Shown here: positions 30,759 through 36,753 of the stretch, one piece after another | How positions within the stretch are numbered: position 1 is the stretch's first letter | Layout: the number at the start of each line of letters is the position of its first letter | Assembly: GCA_002311635.1 (NCBI GenBank) | Contig: DBZJ01000203.1 | Coordinates: 1-38,259, forward strand | DNA length: 38,259 bases | DNA from: Syntrophaceae bacterium UBA1163 | Lineage (GTDB): Bacteria > Desulfobacterota > BSN033 > UBA1163 | Reading direction: 5' to 3' | Notes under the pieces: generated by a model | Databases searched by the model: none | The model's input: the letters and a program-made list of their open reading frames with translations, nothing else | What the model was told of the DNA's origin: nothing | Program-made: the position numbers and the translations under genes

Positions 30759-30950
30759 ATGAAAGCAATAGATATGGCTCCCATCATGAAAAAGTATCCG
30801 GGCTATTTTGTAGCGTTGAGTTATGACAGGAAAAAGGTCTTGGGCAAGGGGCGCACTCCTGAAGAGGCACTCAAGGAGGCAAATAGAAAAGGGTATAAAG
30901 ATCCCATATTGACAAGAATTCCTTATGAAAACCGGAGTTACCTGTTGTGA
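30759..30950 (+). CDS. DUF5678-like small protein
   Basis: 63 aa. The single motif YPGYFVALSYDRKKVLGKGRTPEEALKEANRKGYKDPIL matches the short DUF5678 family (WVAL...VVAsGkTleEAleeAkkkG), often found as the first gene of a pair with an aspartic protease. GGGGAGG precedes the ATG. The stop TGA overlaps the GTG start of the next gene (GTGA, 30947-30950). Function unknown; the coupling suggests it acts with the protease, possibly as partner or inhibitor. Confidence 0.8.
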   Translation: MKAIDMAPIMKKYPGYFVALSYDRKKVLGKGRTPEEALKEANRKGYKDPILTRIPYENRSYLL

Positions 30951-31375
30951 GGGAGATCAGGTTTCCATATTTAAGGTATATTGTAACTCCTCCTGCTCAG
31001 AAGCGTGCAAAGTATGTTTATCGTCCTGTCATACCCATAAAATTGTTCCTTGAGAAAAAAGTAATTACGTTCGATGGATTAATCGATTCTGGGGCAGATG
31101 AGTCCACATTTCCGGGTTGGATCGCTAAGGCTTTAGGCCACAATGTTTATAAAGGAAAACAAAAGATCTTTTCAGGAATAGGCGGGTCCGTGTTGGCCTA
31201 TTTACATAAAACACATCTGAAATTAAACGGGATTGAATTTATTACGGATGTGTATTATTCCCACGAGTGGGATGATATGCCATTTGGGCTTTTAGGACAG
31301 GCGGGTTTCTTCTCAAAATTTGAGGTTTATTTCAACTACAAAGAGAAAGAAATATTATTGAGAAATCGATCTTAG
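30947..31375 (+). CDS. Retropepsin-like aspartic protease
   Basis: 142 aa. The single catalytic motif LIDSGADESTFP (Asp47-Ser-Gly-Ala) is typical of retroviral-type, clan AA proteases that work as dimers. The flap-like GIGGSVLAY and the C-terminal FGLLGQAGFFSKFEVYF segment (the conserved hydrophobic-Gly motif) also fit. GTG start overlapping the DUF5678 stop. No signal peptide, so it should be cytoplasmic. Such pairs are common in accessory DNA and resemble a toxin-antitoxin arrangement; the substrate is unknown. Confidence 0.84.
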   Translation: MREIRFPYLRYIVTPPAQKRAKYVYRPVIPIKLFLEKKVITFDGLIDSGADESTFPGWIAKALGHNVYKGKQKIFSGIGGSVLAYLHKTHLKLNGIEFITDVYYSHEWDDMPFGLLGQAGFFSKFEVYFNYKEKEILLRNRS

Positions 31376-31406
31376 GTTTATAACAGATGGATAAGAACGA
31401 TCAGTG

Positions 31407-31489
31407 CGGGAATTTCTAACGGGGTTGCGTGACCTTTAATACGTCTTCTGTCAAAAAATCCTGCATTCATGGGCCTCGTTTACTGAAAG
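31407..31489 (+). repeat. Direct repeat AATTTCTAACGGGG, left copy
   Basis: About 83 bases (GGGAATTTCTAACGGGG, then TGCGTGACCTTTAATACG, TCCTGCATTCATGG, TTTACTGAAAG) that recur at 32655-32739 with small indels. The two copies bracket the two HTH genes and a gene remnant. Confidence 0.8.
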
Positions 31490-31502
31490 TTGAACGGCAG
31501 GT

Positions 31503-31835
31503 CTAACTCACAAATGCAGAATGCGGCTGGGACAAAATCTTAGCAAGCCCCTTGCGTGATTCACCTAGAATCAACAATGAACGAACAAGCAAATCGAGCG
31601 AAACAGAAGGATCTCCTGCTTCCATTTTCGCCACCCTCGACTGACTGGACTTCAGGAGACGAGCAAGTTGCTCTTGAGTGAGGCTCTTATCCTTCCGATG
31701 TTCCTGAAGATTCTTACTCAATGCAAGTTTCATCTCAATATAGGCGGATTCTTCAGGTGAGAGCTGCAGGAACTCTGCAGCAGAACCCACCTTCCACCCT
31801 TTTAATTTAAGTCGTTTCTTCTTTGCACTCTTCAT
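31503..31835 (-). CDS. Xre-family HTH protein, antitoxin-like
   Basis: 110 aa. After a basic N-terminus (MKSAKKKRLKLKGW) comes AAEFLQLSPEESAYIEMKLALSKNLQEHRKDKSLTQEQLARLLKSSQSRVAKMEAGDPSVSLDLLVRSLLILG, an Xre-type HTH domain as in many HigA-like antitoxins. GCAGGAGGAAGC precedes the ATG. It lies 46 bases downstream of the second HTH gene on the same strand. A RelE/HigB toxin would be expected next to it but none is visible. It may be a solitary regulator or an antitoxin left after toxin loss. Confidence 0.82.
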   Translation of the reverse strand: MKSAKKKRLKLKGWKVGSAAEFLQLSPEESAYIEMKLALSKNLQEHRKDKSLTQEQLARLLKSSQSRVAKMEAGDPSVSLDLLVRSLLILGESRKGLAKILSQPHSAFVS

Positions 31836-31881
31836 ATGCTTCCTCCTGCGTTAGGTATCATAGAAGCCCGGCTTTCTTTAA

Positions 31882-32259
31882 TTAGGCAGCATCTTTGAAA
31901 GTGCGATACGGCTGTATTAAGACTTCTGCGGGAATACCGAGTCCTTTATGGAGATTGCGGATCATCTCCATGGTCAGGGGTCTTTTTTTGTTCAGAACCT
32001 CCGATACCCTGGCGCGGCTACCGACGTAACGTTCAAGATCGCGCCTGGTAAGCCCCCTGGTCTCGGCGTAATACAAGATCGCCTCAATGGGATCGGGCAA
32101 TGGAATACGGAAGTGTTTTTCCTCATAGGCTTCGACAAGCGTTGTCAATACCTCCAGCCGGTCTCCTTCCCGTGTTCCAGGTGCAGCATCAAAGATGCGC
32201 TCTATTTCTTTAAGAGCCGCATTATAATCTGCCTCTGTTTTTATGGGTTTGATTCTCAT
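31882..32259 (-). CDS. HigA-type (COG5499) HTH antitoxin without visible toxin
   Basis: 125 aa. The whole sequence fits the HigA/COG5499 family: MRIKPIKTEADYNAALKEIERIFDAAPGTREGDRLEVLTTLVEAYEEKHFRIPLPDPIEAILYYAETRGLTRRDLERYVGSRARVSEVLNKKRPLTMEMIRNLHKGLGIPAEVLI. The HTH lies at about 68-115. In the usual operon a HigB toxin precedes it; the 250 bases upstream instead contain a plus-strand remnant of another gene. It is therefore an orphan antitoxin, or the toxin was lost by rearrangement between the surrounding direct repeats. GGAGGGATTCAC precedes the ATG. Confidence 0.88.
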   Translation of the reverse strand: MRIKPIKTEADYNAALKEIERIFDAAPGTREGDRLEVLTTLVEAYEEKHFRIPLPDPIEAILYYAETRGLTRRDLERYVGSRARVSEVLNKKRPLTMEMIRNLHKGLGIPAEVLIQPYRTFKDAA

Positions 32260-32282
32260 GGTGAATCCCTCCGATTAAATTC

Positions 32283-32525
32283 AATCATAGTACGATCCCA
32301 TGGTGGGAGCAAACATTTTTTCTGAAGCCAGGAAAGAGTGTAGACCAGACACCCAGTTTCCCTCTGAGCGGTGTGAAAGTCTATGTGGCAGGAGCCAGTG
32401 CGGCTGATTCCAATACATTTCGAGCGATACAAACGTTCTGGACTCGTTATTTTGCCGAGAGCGGGGCGGATTCCTCACCCTATCGGTACGGACATTCCCT
32501 TCTCAATTTTGAAAATGGATCCTAA
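32283..32525 (+). pseudogene. 3' fragment of an unrecognised gene
   Basis: About 80 codons are open to a stop at 32523-32525 with protein-like composition: FFLKPGKSVDQTPSFPLSGV, KVYVAGASAADSNTFRAIQT, FWTRYFAESGADSSPYRYGH, SLLNFENGS. There is no suitable start or ribosome-binding site, and the 5' part runs into the divergent antitoxin's upstream region. The VxVAGA...FWxxYFxxxGA pattern resembles the C-terminus of a larger conserved protein whose name I cannot place. Likely a truncated leftover of an earlier insertion or deletion. Confidence 0.5.
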
Positions 32526-32654
32526 ATGAACCGAGTTCTCATATGAAACACGGTCATCAGCCCTGGAACGTATAAAATTCTTCCCAAGCACTTCTCTTAT
32601 CTTTTGGGGGTGATATCTTCAATTCGATTTACCCTGCCAAGAATAATGTCCTAC

Positions 32655-32739
32655 CGGAATTTCTAACGGGGCTTGCGTAACCTTAATACATCCTCCGTAA
32701 AAATTCCTGCATTCATGGACGGCCCTCATTTACAGAAAG
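32655..32739 (+). repeat. Direct repeat AATTTCTAACGGGG, right copy
   Basis: Second copy of 31407-31489: GGAATTTCTAACGGGG, TTGCGTAACCTTAATACA, TTCCTGCATTCATGG, TTTACAGAAAG. It lies 45 bases before the retron-locus promoter. Confidence 0.8.
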
Positions 32740-32783
32740 GGGATTCTGGGGGTGGGGAGGATTTGGAAGAAAAAATTTTCCAC

Positions 32784-32812
32784 TTGACAGACAATGAATA
32801 TTGACTTATAGT
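32784..32812 (+). promoter_or_regulatory. Strong sigma70 promoter of the retron-like locus
   Basis: TTGACA (32784-32789), 17 bases, TATAGT (32807-32812). Transcription should begin near 32819. No reading frame with a ribosome-binding site follows for over 500 bases, so the promoter drives a long untranslated, structured leader. Confidence 0.75.
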
Positions 32813-32818
32813 TAGACT

Positions 32819-32922
32819 AATTCATAGCAGGGTGTTTCGCCCTGCCGCTCTTTGAAAACCGAATTCGAGGATCAGGAAGACGCTCACCCCCCAGACGTGG
32901 GAAATAATACTCACGTTTTTTC
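32819..32922 (+). ncRNA. Short leader RNA with hairpin, boxA-like site and terminator
   Basis: The predicted transcript starts with a GCAGGG/CCCTGC hairpin (32827-32845), then CGCTCTTTGAAAA (about 32846-32858), which matches the rRNA-type boxA antitermination consensus TGCTCTTTGAAAA/TGCTCTTTAACA. It next reaches an intrinsic-terminator shape: ACGTGGG/CTCACGT (32895-32916, one G-T pair) followed by six Ts. Most transcripts could stop as a roughly 100-base RNA, with boxA-dependent read-through into the downstream RNA and genes. The boxA role is inference. Confidence 0.45.
32895..32921 (+). terminator. Intrinsic terminator (attenuator candidate) in the retron leader
   Basis: 7-bp stem ACGTGGG/CTCACGT around AAATAATA, then T6. 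It lies between the promoter and the candidate msr-msd RNA, so full expression needs read-through. Confidence 0.6.
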
Positions 32923-33017
32923 TTTTGAAAAGGACCACTTCCCTGTAGGTGTTCCTATCCCAATGGAAAAAGCCCCGACCCATCGGGAATGCTTTGCCGG
33001 GGGATTAAGTCTTCTGA

Positions 33018-33168
33018 TATGGTTCATGAGTGTCACAATAGGAGAACCTAACCCTTTGGTTCAAATATTTGTGAATCCTGTGACCTGTCGACTTCCGAAA
33101 GAACCAAAATTTCGGACGTCACTGAGGAGACACATTTAAGATTTCAAGAGCGATCAGGATGAACCATA
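33018..33168 (+). ncRNA. Candidate retron msr-msd non-coding RNA
   Basis: A perfect 10-bp inverted repeat, TATGGTTCAT (33018-33027) and ATGAACCATA (33159-33168), encloses 131 bases and would be the a1/a2 stem. Inside, next to a1, comes GAG (a possible branching guanosine), then a short msr-like hairpin GAACC/GGTTC (33045-33063). A long msd-like hairpin follows (about 33070-33134): TGTG/CACA, TCCT/AGGA, GTGAC/GTCAC and TCCGAAA/TTTCGGA stacked with small internal loops. Size, order and position upstream of an RT operon fit retron ncRNAs. There is no sequence match to a named retron. Confidence 0.55.
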
Positions 33169-33228
33169 CAGAGTGATGAATTTATCTATGTTTTTTTGGC
33201 AAAGAGAGCTTAAACGCTCAATTAACGA

Positions 33229-33358
33229 ATTGGGGAGTCGTTCGGGGAGACTCCCAGCCGCCCTCAACAAGAAGAGGGTAATCAAGGAGCAAAGGAGGTG
33301 AGCAGCCTGGAACAGCGTCAGCCAAGGGGTGATTTTAGCAGAAAGGAGGTGATTGGTA
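33229..33358 (+). promoter_or_regulatory. Structured region before the first retron-locus ORF
   Basis: GGGAGTC/GACTCCC (about 33234-33256) and CCCTC/GAGGG (33261-33277) form two adjacent hairpins. Then AAAGGAGGTGA occurs twice, at 33291 and 33342. Only the second is correctly spaced from a start codon (GTG 33359). The first could serve a very short leader peptide, or be a decoy ribosome-binding site. Confidence 0.4.
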
Positions 33359-33655
33359 GTGAAGAACAAAGAGATAACCTCGAAGTCGGAGCTTAGAAGA
33401 TCGGTCTTAGAAATGATCAGAGCCGCAAGGCATCTTATCGGTCTGAAAAAGAACGATCCTTTAAGGGCGGGGATTTATAAGATTACCCGTCAGCGGTTAA
33501 ATCGAATAGAGAACCAACTTTGGAAATCGCAATCTAAGGAAGCGGTTGACAGGATTGCGCACGAAGTTGCTCAACTGATCGGCAATCTTACCAAGTCCCT
33601 AATTCGTTATCTATTACCACCCTATACGCAGTGGGCTTCACCCCATTCACAATAG
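33359..33655 (+). CDS. 98-aa basic helical protein of the retron-like operon, unknown family
   Basis: Start GTG 33359, seven bases after AAAGGAGGTG. The sequence is wholly helical in character and basic: KSELRRSVLEMIRAARHLIG, LRAGIYKITRQRLNRIENQLWK, KEAVDRIAHEVAQLIGNLTKSLIRYLL. No motif I can name; no transmembrane helix, no cysteine pairs. It is the first gene after the candidate msr-msd and is followed 37 bases later by the Xre gene. It could be an RNA- or RT-binding accessory protein, or the effector of the system. Confidence 0.7.
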   Translation: MKNKEITSKSELRRSVLEMIRAARHLIGLKKNDPLRAGIYKITRQRLNRIENQLWKSQSKEAVDRIAHEVAQLIGNLTKSLIRYLLPPYTQWASPHSQ

Positions 33656-33692
33656 GGTGTGGATATATAAAAGAAGGGAGTGGATATACACG

Positions 33693-34007
33693 ATGAATAT
33701 TGGATCAACTTTGAAGCTTTTAAGGGTTGCTTCGAATCTAAAACAAGCTTCTTTGGCAAAAGACCTCGACGTTACAGCAAATTATCTTTCCTTGCTTGAA
33801 AACGGTAGGAAGGAACCTAGCCTTACTTTTTTGAAGAAGTTTTCTCAGAGATTTAATGTTCCTTTAGGCTATTTCCTATGGATTGCCTTGGAAGATGTAA
33901 GTTTACCCGCAGAGTTGGACCTGAAAGATAAAATGGATAGACTTCTGGTGAATATTTTGAACCAAAAGAAAACGGATGCTCTAATCTCACAAAATGAAAA
34001 GTCCTAA
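33693..34007 (+). CDS. Xre-family HTH protein of the retron-like operon
   Basis: 104 aa. A canonical Xre/Cro-C1 HTH fills the first 60 residues: MNIGSTLKLLRVASNLKQASLAKDLDVTANYLSLLENGRKEPSLTFLKKFSQRFNVPLGYFLW. A charged helical tail follows (DLKDKMDRLLVNILNQKKTDALI). ATG 33693 is preferred; GAAGGGAG lies 12 bases upstream. A GTG at 33657 would add 12 residues and is possible. Its end overlaps the RT start by 14 bases. Retron families with an HTH accessory protein are known (I recall this as type VI). It may regulate the operon, or be the partner whose activity the RT-msDNA complex controls. Confidence 0.85.
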   Translation: MNIGSTLKLLRVASNLKQASLAKDLDVTANYLSLLENGRKEPSLTFLKKFSQRFNVPLGYFLWIALEDVSLPAELDLKDKMDRLLVNILNQKKTDALISQNEKS

Positions 34008-34911
34008 GCCTAAACATAAATTTGGAACAATCTTTGATTTGGTCCGGCACTTGGGTGTCAACGAGAGCTTTTTATGTGAAGTGCTAGATGAACTTAATTC
34101 GGACGACACAAAGCTTTATCGATCCTGGGAGGAGCCAAAGAGGTCGGGAGGAACCAGGCCTATCGATGCCCCAAGAGAAAAACTGAAATCAATCCAAGAG
34201 CGCATAAATGATAGAATACTTCAACGGACTCGAATTCACGAAACTGCGATCGGAGGAGTTCGTGGTAAAAAGTTGAAAGATAATTTAAGAATTCACATCG
34301 GAAAGCCAATGTTGGCTAATTTTGATCTGGAAAACTTCTTCTCGAATGTTACGTCTAAGCAGGTTTACAGGACATTTTGTGCCATCGGAGCGGCTCCTGA
34401 TGTCGCCAAAGTCTTGACGCGCCTTACGACTTTCAAAGGGCGACTTCCGCAGGGTACCCCTACCAGCCCAATGCTGGCTAACCTCGCCGCAGGGTACGGA
34501 GGACGGTCTTGCTTAGATGGGAGGATCGATGGTCTATGCAAAAGGCATGGATCACGCAGTGGGAGATGGATCGATGACATATCAATATCTGGTCCCAGGT
34601 ATCTGCAAAAATTAAAGCCCACAGTTGAAAGGATAATAGACCAGTCAGGTTTTAAGCCAAACAGTAAAGGAGGTTTTGCTTCGGATAAGGAACGACAGGT
34701 GGTTACCCGGCATCTTGTAAATGCGAAACCCAATATAAGAAAAGACGAAAGAAGAAGATTAAGAGCCATGCTTCATAAGTGCAGGACCAAAGGGCCAGAA
34801 ATGTTCGCCGATAAGAGCCGCCTTAGGGGGAAGATCGCCCACGTCCAGTCTGTAAATCCGGAACTTGGAGCCAAGTTTTTGGAAGATTTCAATTCAATCC
34901 AGTGGCCATGA
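33994..34911 (+). CDS. Retron-type reverse transcriptase
   Basis: 305 aa, the usual length of retron RTs, with no maturase, endonuclease or integrase domain. Blocks align with retron Ec86-type RT: RSGGTRPIDAPREKLKSIQERI (motifs 0-1), GKKLKDNLRIHIGK (retron NAxxH region, here N97 and H101), LANFDLENFFSNVT with Asp111 (motif 3), LPQGTPTSPMLANL (motif 4), RWIDDISISG with Asp194/Asp195 (motif 5), VVTRHLVNAKPNI (the VTG region, here VTR). All three catalytic Asp are present. The usual YADD is WIDD and VTG is VTR, so this belongs to a divergent lineage. Start ATG 33994 lies inside the end of the Xre gene, implying coupled translation. Confidence 0.92.
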   Translation: MKSPKPKHKFGTIFDLVRHLGVNESFLCEVLDELNSDDTKLYRSWEEPKRSGGTRPIDAPREKLKSIQERINDRILQRTRIHETAIGGVRGKKLKDNLRIHIGKPMLANFDLENFFSNVTSKQVYRTFCAIGAAPDVAKVLTRLTTFKGRLPQGTPTSPMLANLAAGYGGRSCLDGRIDGLCKRHGSRSGRWIDDISISGPRYLQKLKPTVERIIDQSGFKPNSKGGFASDKERQVVTRHLVNAKPNIRKDERRRLRAMLHKCRTKGPEMFADKSRLRGKIAHVQSVNPELGAKFLEDFNSIQWP

Positions 34912-35390
34912 CAAATAGTTAGTAACCTTAATTCTCATATCGTTTCACAAGAATATTTGTTGCATGGAACCTATTCTTTCTTTTTCTTCGGACTTACTGC
35001 CAAATGGCAAAATGACTATAAGAAAATTTCTGAATCTCTTTTTCTCCGACTCTTTTGGGTAAACCCTTGGCTCTCGCAAAAGCATGAATTAAGAAATTGT
35101 AATCCGATTTTCTACCTTCACAGTAGGCTTTTACATGGGTCAGCGTATTTTCTAAAGAGGATGGTACTTACCAAGAACCCCCCAATTTCCTCCATTAATA
35201 TCCGAATGATTCCAACCAAGTAAAAACCAAAAACTTTCTGATCCATTCTTCCCTCATTAGCAAATCACACTACTCCAACGTGCCAATGTTTCTGAGAATT
35301 CGATTTCATCTGAATATATGTTATGCTTCTACGAGCATCTAACGAAAGGCCTCTTAAAAGCATAGAGAGAGGGGGACCCAAGAAAAAGAA
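34912..35390. other. AT-rich stretch with no convincing gene
   Basis: About 480 bases. A plus-strand frame from about 34957 to 35223 is low-complexity and lacks a ribosome-binding site. On the minus strand, two abutting frames between about 35250 and 35000 read like one decayed protein if joined by a frameshift (SFWFLLGWNHSDINGGNWGV, then AYCEGRKSDYNFLIHAFARA). I cannot name it and treat it as a possible pseudogene only. Confidence 0.25.
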
Positions 35391-35732
35391 ATGGCTGAAA
35401 CAGTTGATGAAATCACCATAGACTGGATGGACGAAAAGGGGCAGCAACTGGTAAGGCAGCTTAAGAAAGAAATCCTCACCAGTGGAGCGTGGTCGACGAT
35501 CATGTTCTTGTATCAGGAGTTTGACAAGAGGGCGGGCGATTGGGGACCCAAAAAGGTCAGGGTAGTTCGCTACCAGAAGCGGGGAGGAAAGTACGTTCCC
35601 CAGTCGAAATTTAATGTTTCCTCAGCCAAACAGGCAAGACAGATCATAGAGAGCTTACAAAACTGGCTACCTGAGATGGATAACCAAGGCAGTGCTGAAG
35701 ATTTTAACGGCAACAGTAATGTCAAACCCTGA
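35391..35732 (+). CDS. Conserved hypothetical small protein
   Basis: 113 aa. The composition is that of a folded, soluble protein: WMDEKGQQLVRQLKKEILTSGAWSTIMFLYQEFDKRAGDWGPKKVRVVRYQKRGGKYVPQSKFNVSSAKQARQIIESLQNWL, then a polar tail. The KVRVVRY...SKFNVSSAKQA block looks like a beta-hairpin followed by a helix and reminds me of uncharacterised proteins in anaerobe genomes, but I cannot name a family. The ribosome-binding site is weak (AAGAAAAAGAA). It stands alone between the RT and the HEPN operon, so a link with either is uncertain. Confidence 0.65.
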   Translation: MAETVDEITIDWMDEKGQQLVRQLKKEILTSGAWSTIMFLYQEFDKRAGDWGPKKVRVVRYQKRGGKYVPQSKFNVSSAKQARQIIESLQNWLPEMDNQGSAEDFNGNSNVKP

Positions 35733-35833
35733 CCTTATTTCCTATTAAAAAACATCACGATATTTGAATTCTGCCTTATCGTAAGTCTTAAATGCTGGAT
35801 TTTGGGACGGCTCTCATATTGGCGATATTATAC

Positions 35834-35862
35834 TTGACATACCCAAGAAAGGGGAATACAAT
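35834..35862 (+). promoter_or_regulatory. Strong promoter of the HEPN-transposase operon
   Basis: TTGACA (35834-35839), 17 bases, TACAAT (35857-35862). The first ATG follows 37 bases after the -10. No operator-like dyad is obvious. Confidence 0.7.
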
Positions 35863-35898
35863 AACCATAGCATTAAGTTAATAAACCTTTGGGATATC

Positions 35899-36741
35899 AT
35901 GAACTCATTTAAAGTAAGAAAGCTGATTATAATAATAGAAGATTTAATAAATCTTCAAAACGAGTGTCAAGAGAATCTCAAATTTTCCCAAACACCACAA
36001 AATGCTCTGGTATCGGGCGGTTTGGATACATCTTCTGCATTTGTGGAGCATGTATTGCACTTTCTCGAAGAGGCTAAATCATTATGTGATGAATTGGAAT
36101 TTACTTCTGCTGGTCAGAAAATTAATTTAATTCTAATTCATCTACAACATGGAAATCCACAGATAGATATGTCTTCACTTGCTGCCCATTTGCAGAACGT
36201 GAAAGATGTTATAATGAGCGCATGTTGGAACATTCAATTTATACGGATAGATTCAAACTTGTCAAATTATGTAGATAACGATTCTCTATTTGGAGAAGTA
36301 GTTCTAAGACAGTTCCCTGGAGCCTCAGAAGACATAAAAAGTGCTGGTAATTGTCTTGCGATAGAGTTACCAACAGCGACAGTATTTCATTTAATGCGTG
36401 TTTCTGAACACGGGTTGAGGCAGCTTGCAAAAAAACTGCATGTGAAAGTTACAGACAATAAAAAATTATGTCCATTGGAATATACTGAATGGGATAAGAT
36501 TATAATAGCAATCAAGCATAAAATTGACGATAAAAGAAGTGGACTACCCAAGGGACCACGGCGACAAGCTCAGATTGAATTGTATTCTGAGGCTGCTGAT
36601 CATTGCACCTTTATAAAAGATATTTGGCGAAACAGTGTTTCTCACACAAGAAGACCATATACTCAAACTGAGGCCATTTCTGTCTTTGAGCGAATTCGTG
36701 ACTTTATGCAGTTCTTAGCTAAAGTGTTAAACAAACAATAA
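35899..36741 (+). CDS. Putative HEPN-motif protein (possible RNase effector), AT-rich
   Basis: 280 aa, largely helical. The C-terminal part ATVFHLMRVSEHGLRQLAKKL...EAADHCTFIKDIWRNSVSHTRRPYTQTEAISVFERIRDFMQFLAKVL ends with RNSVSH (Arg244 to His249), which fits the R-x4-6-H motif of HEPN ribonucleases and nucleic-acid-binding HEPN proteins. The N-terminal 150 residues (helical, with SSAFVEHVLHFLEEAKSLCDELE) have no recognised motif. Base composition is clearly more AT-rich than the left part of the window, suggesting transfer. It lies 12 bases before an IS1595-type transposase gene, so it may be passenger or defence cargo. The HEPN call rests on one motif. Confidence 0.6.
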   Translation: MNSFKVRKLIIIIEDLINLQNECQENLKFSQTPQNALVSGGLDTSSAFVEHVLHFLEEAKSLCDELEFTSAGQKINLILIHLQHGNPQIDMSSLAAHLQNVKDVIMSACWNIQFIRIDSNLSNYVDNDSLFGEVVLRQFPGASEDIKSAGNCLAIELPTATVFHLMRVSEHGLRQLAKKLHVKVTDNKKLCPLEYTEWDKIIIAIKHKIDDKRSGLPKGPRRQAQIELYSEAADHCTFIKDIWRNSVSHTRRPYTQTEAISVFERIRDFMQFLAKVLNKQ

Positions 36742-36753
36742 GGAGATGCGACC

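Noticed and set aside
33154..33369. Minus-strand 71-codon frame over the retron leader
   Set aside because: No ribosome-binding site; it overlaps structured leader DNA and the Shine-Dalgarno region of the plus-strand ORF.
33994..34911. Group II intron or diversity-generating retroelement RT
   Set aside because: There is no maturase/X domain, no intron RNA domain V, no Avd gene and no template/variable repeat pair; motif spacing follows retron RTs.
34957..35223. Plus-strand 88-codon frame after the RT
   Set aside because: Low-complexity, aromatic-rich peptide, TTG start, no ribosome-binding site and no family signature.
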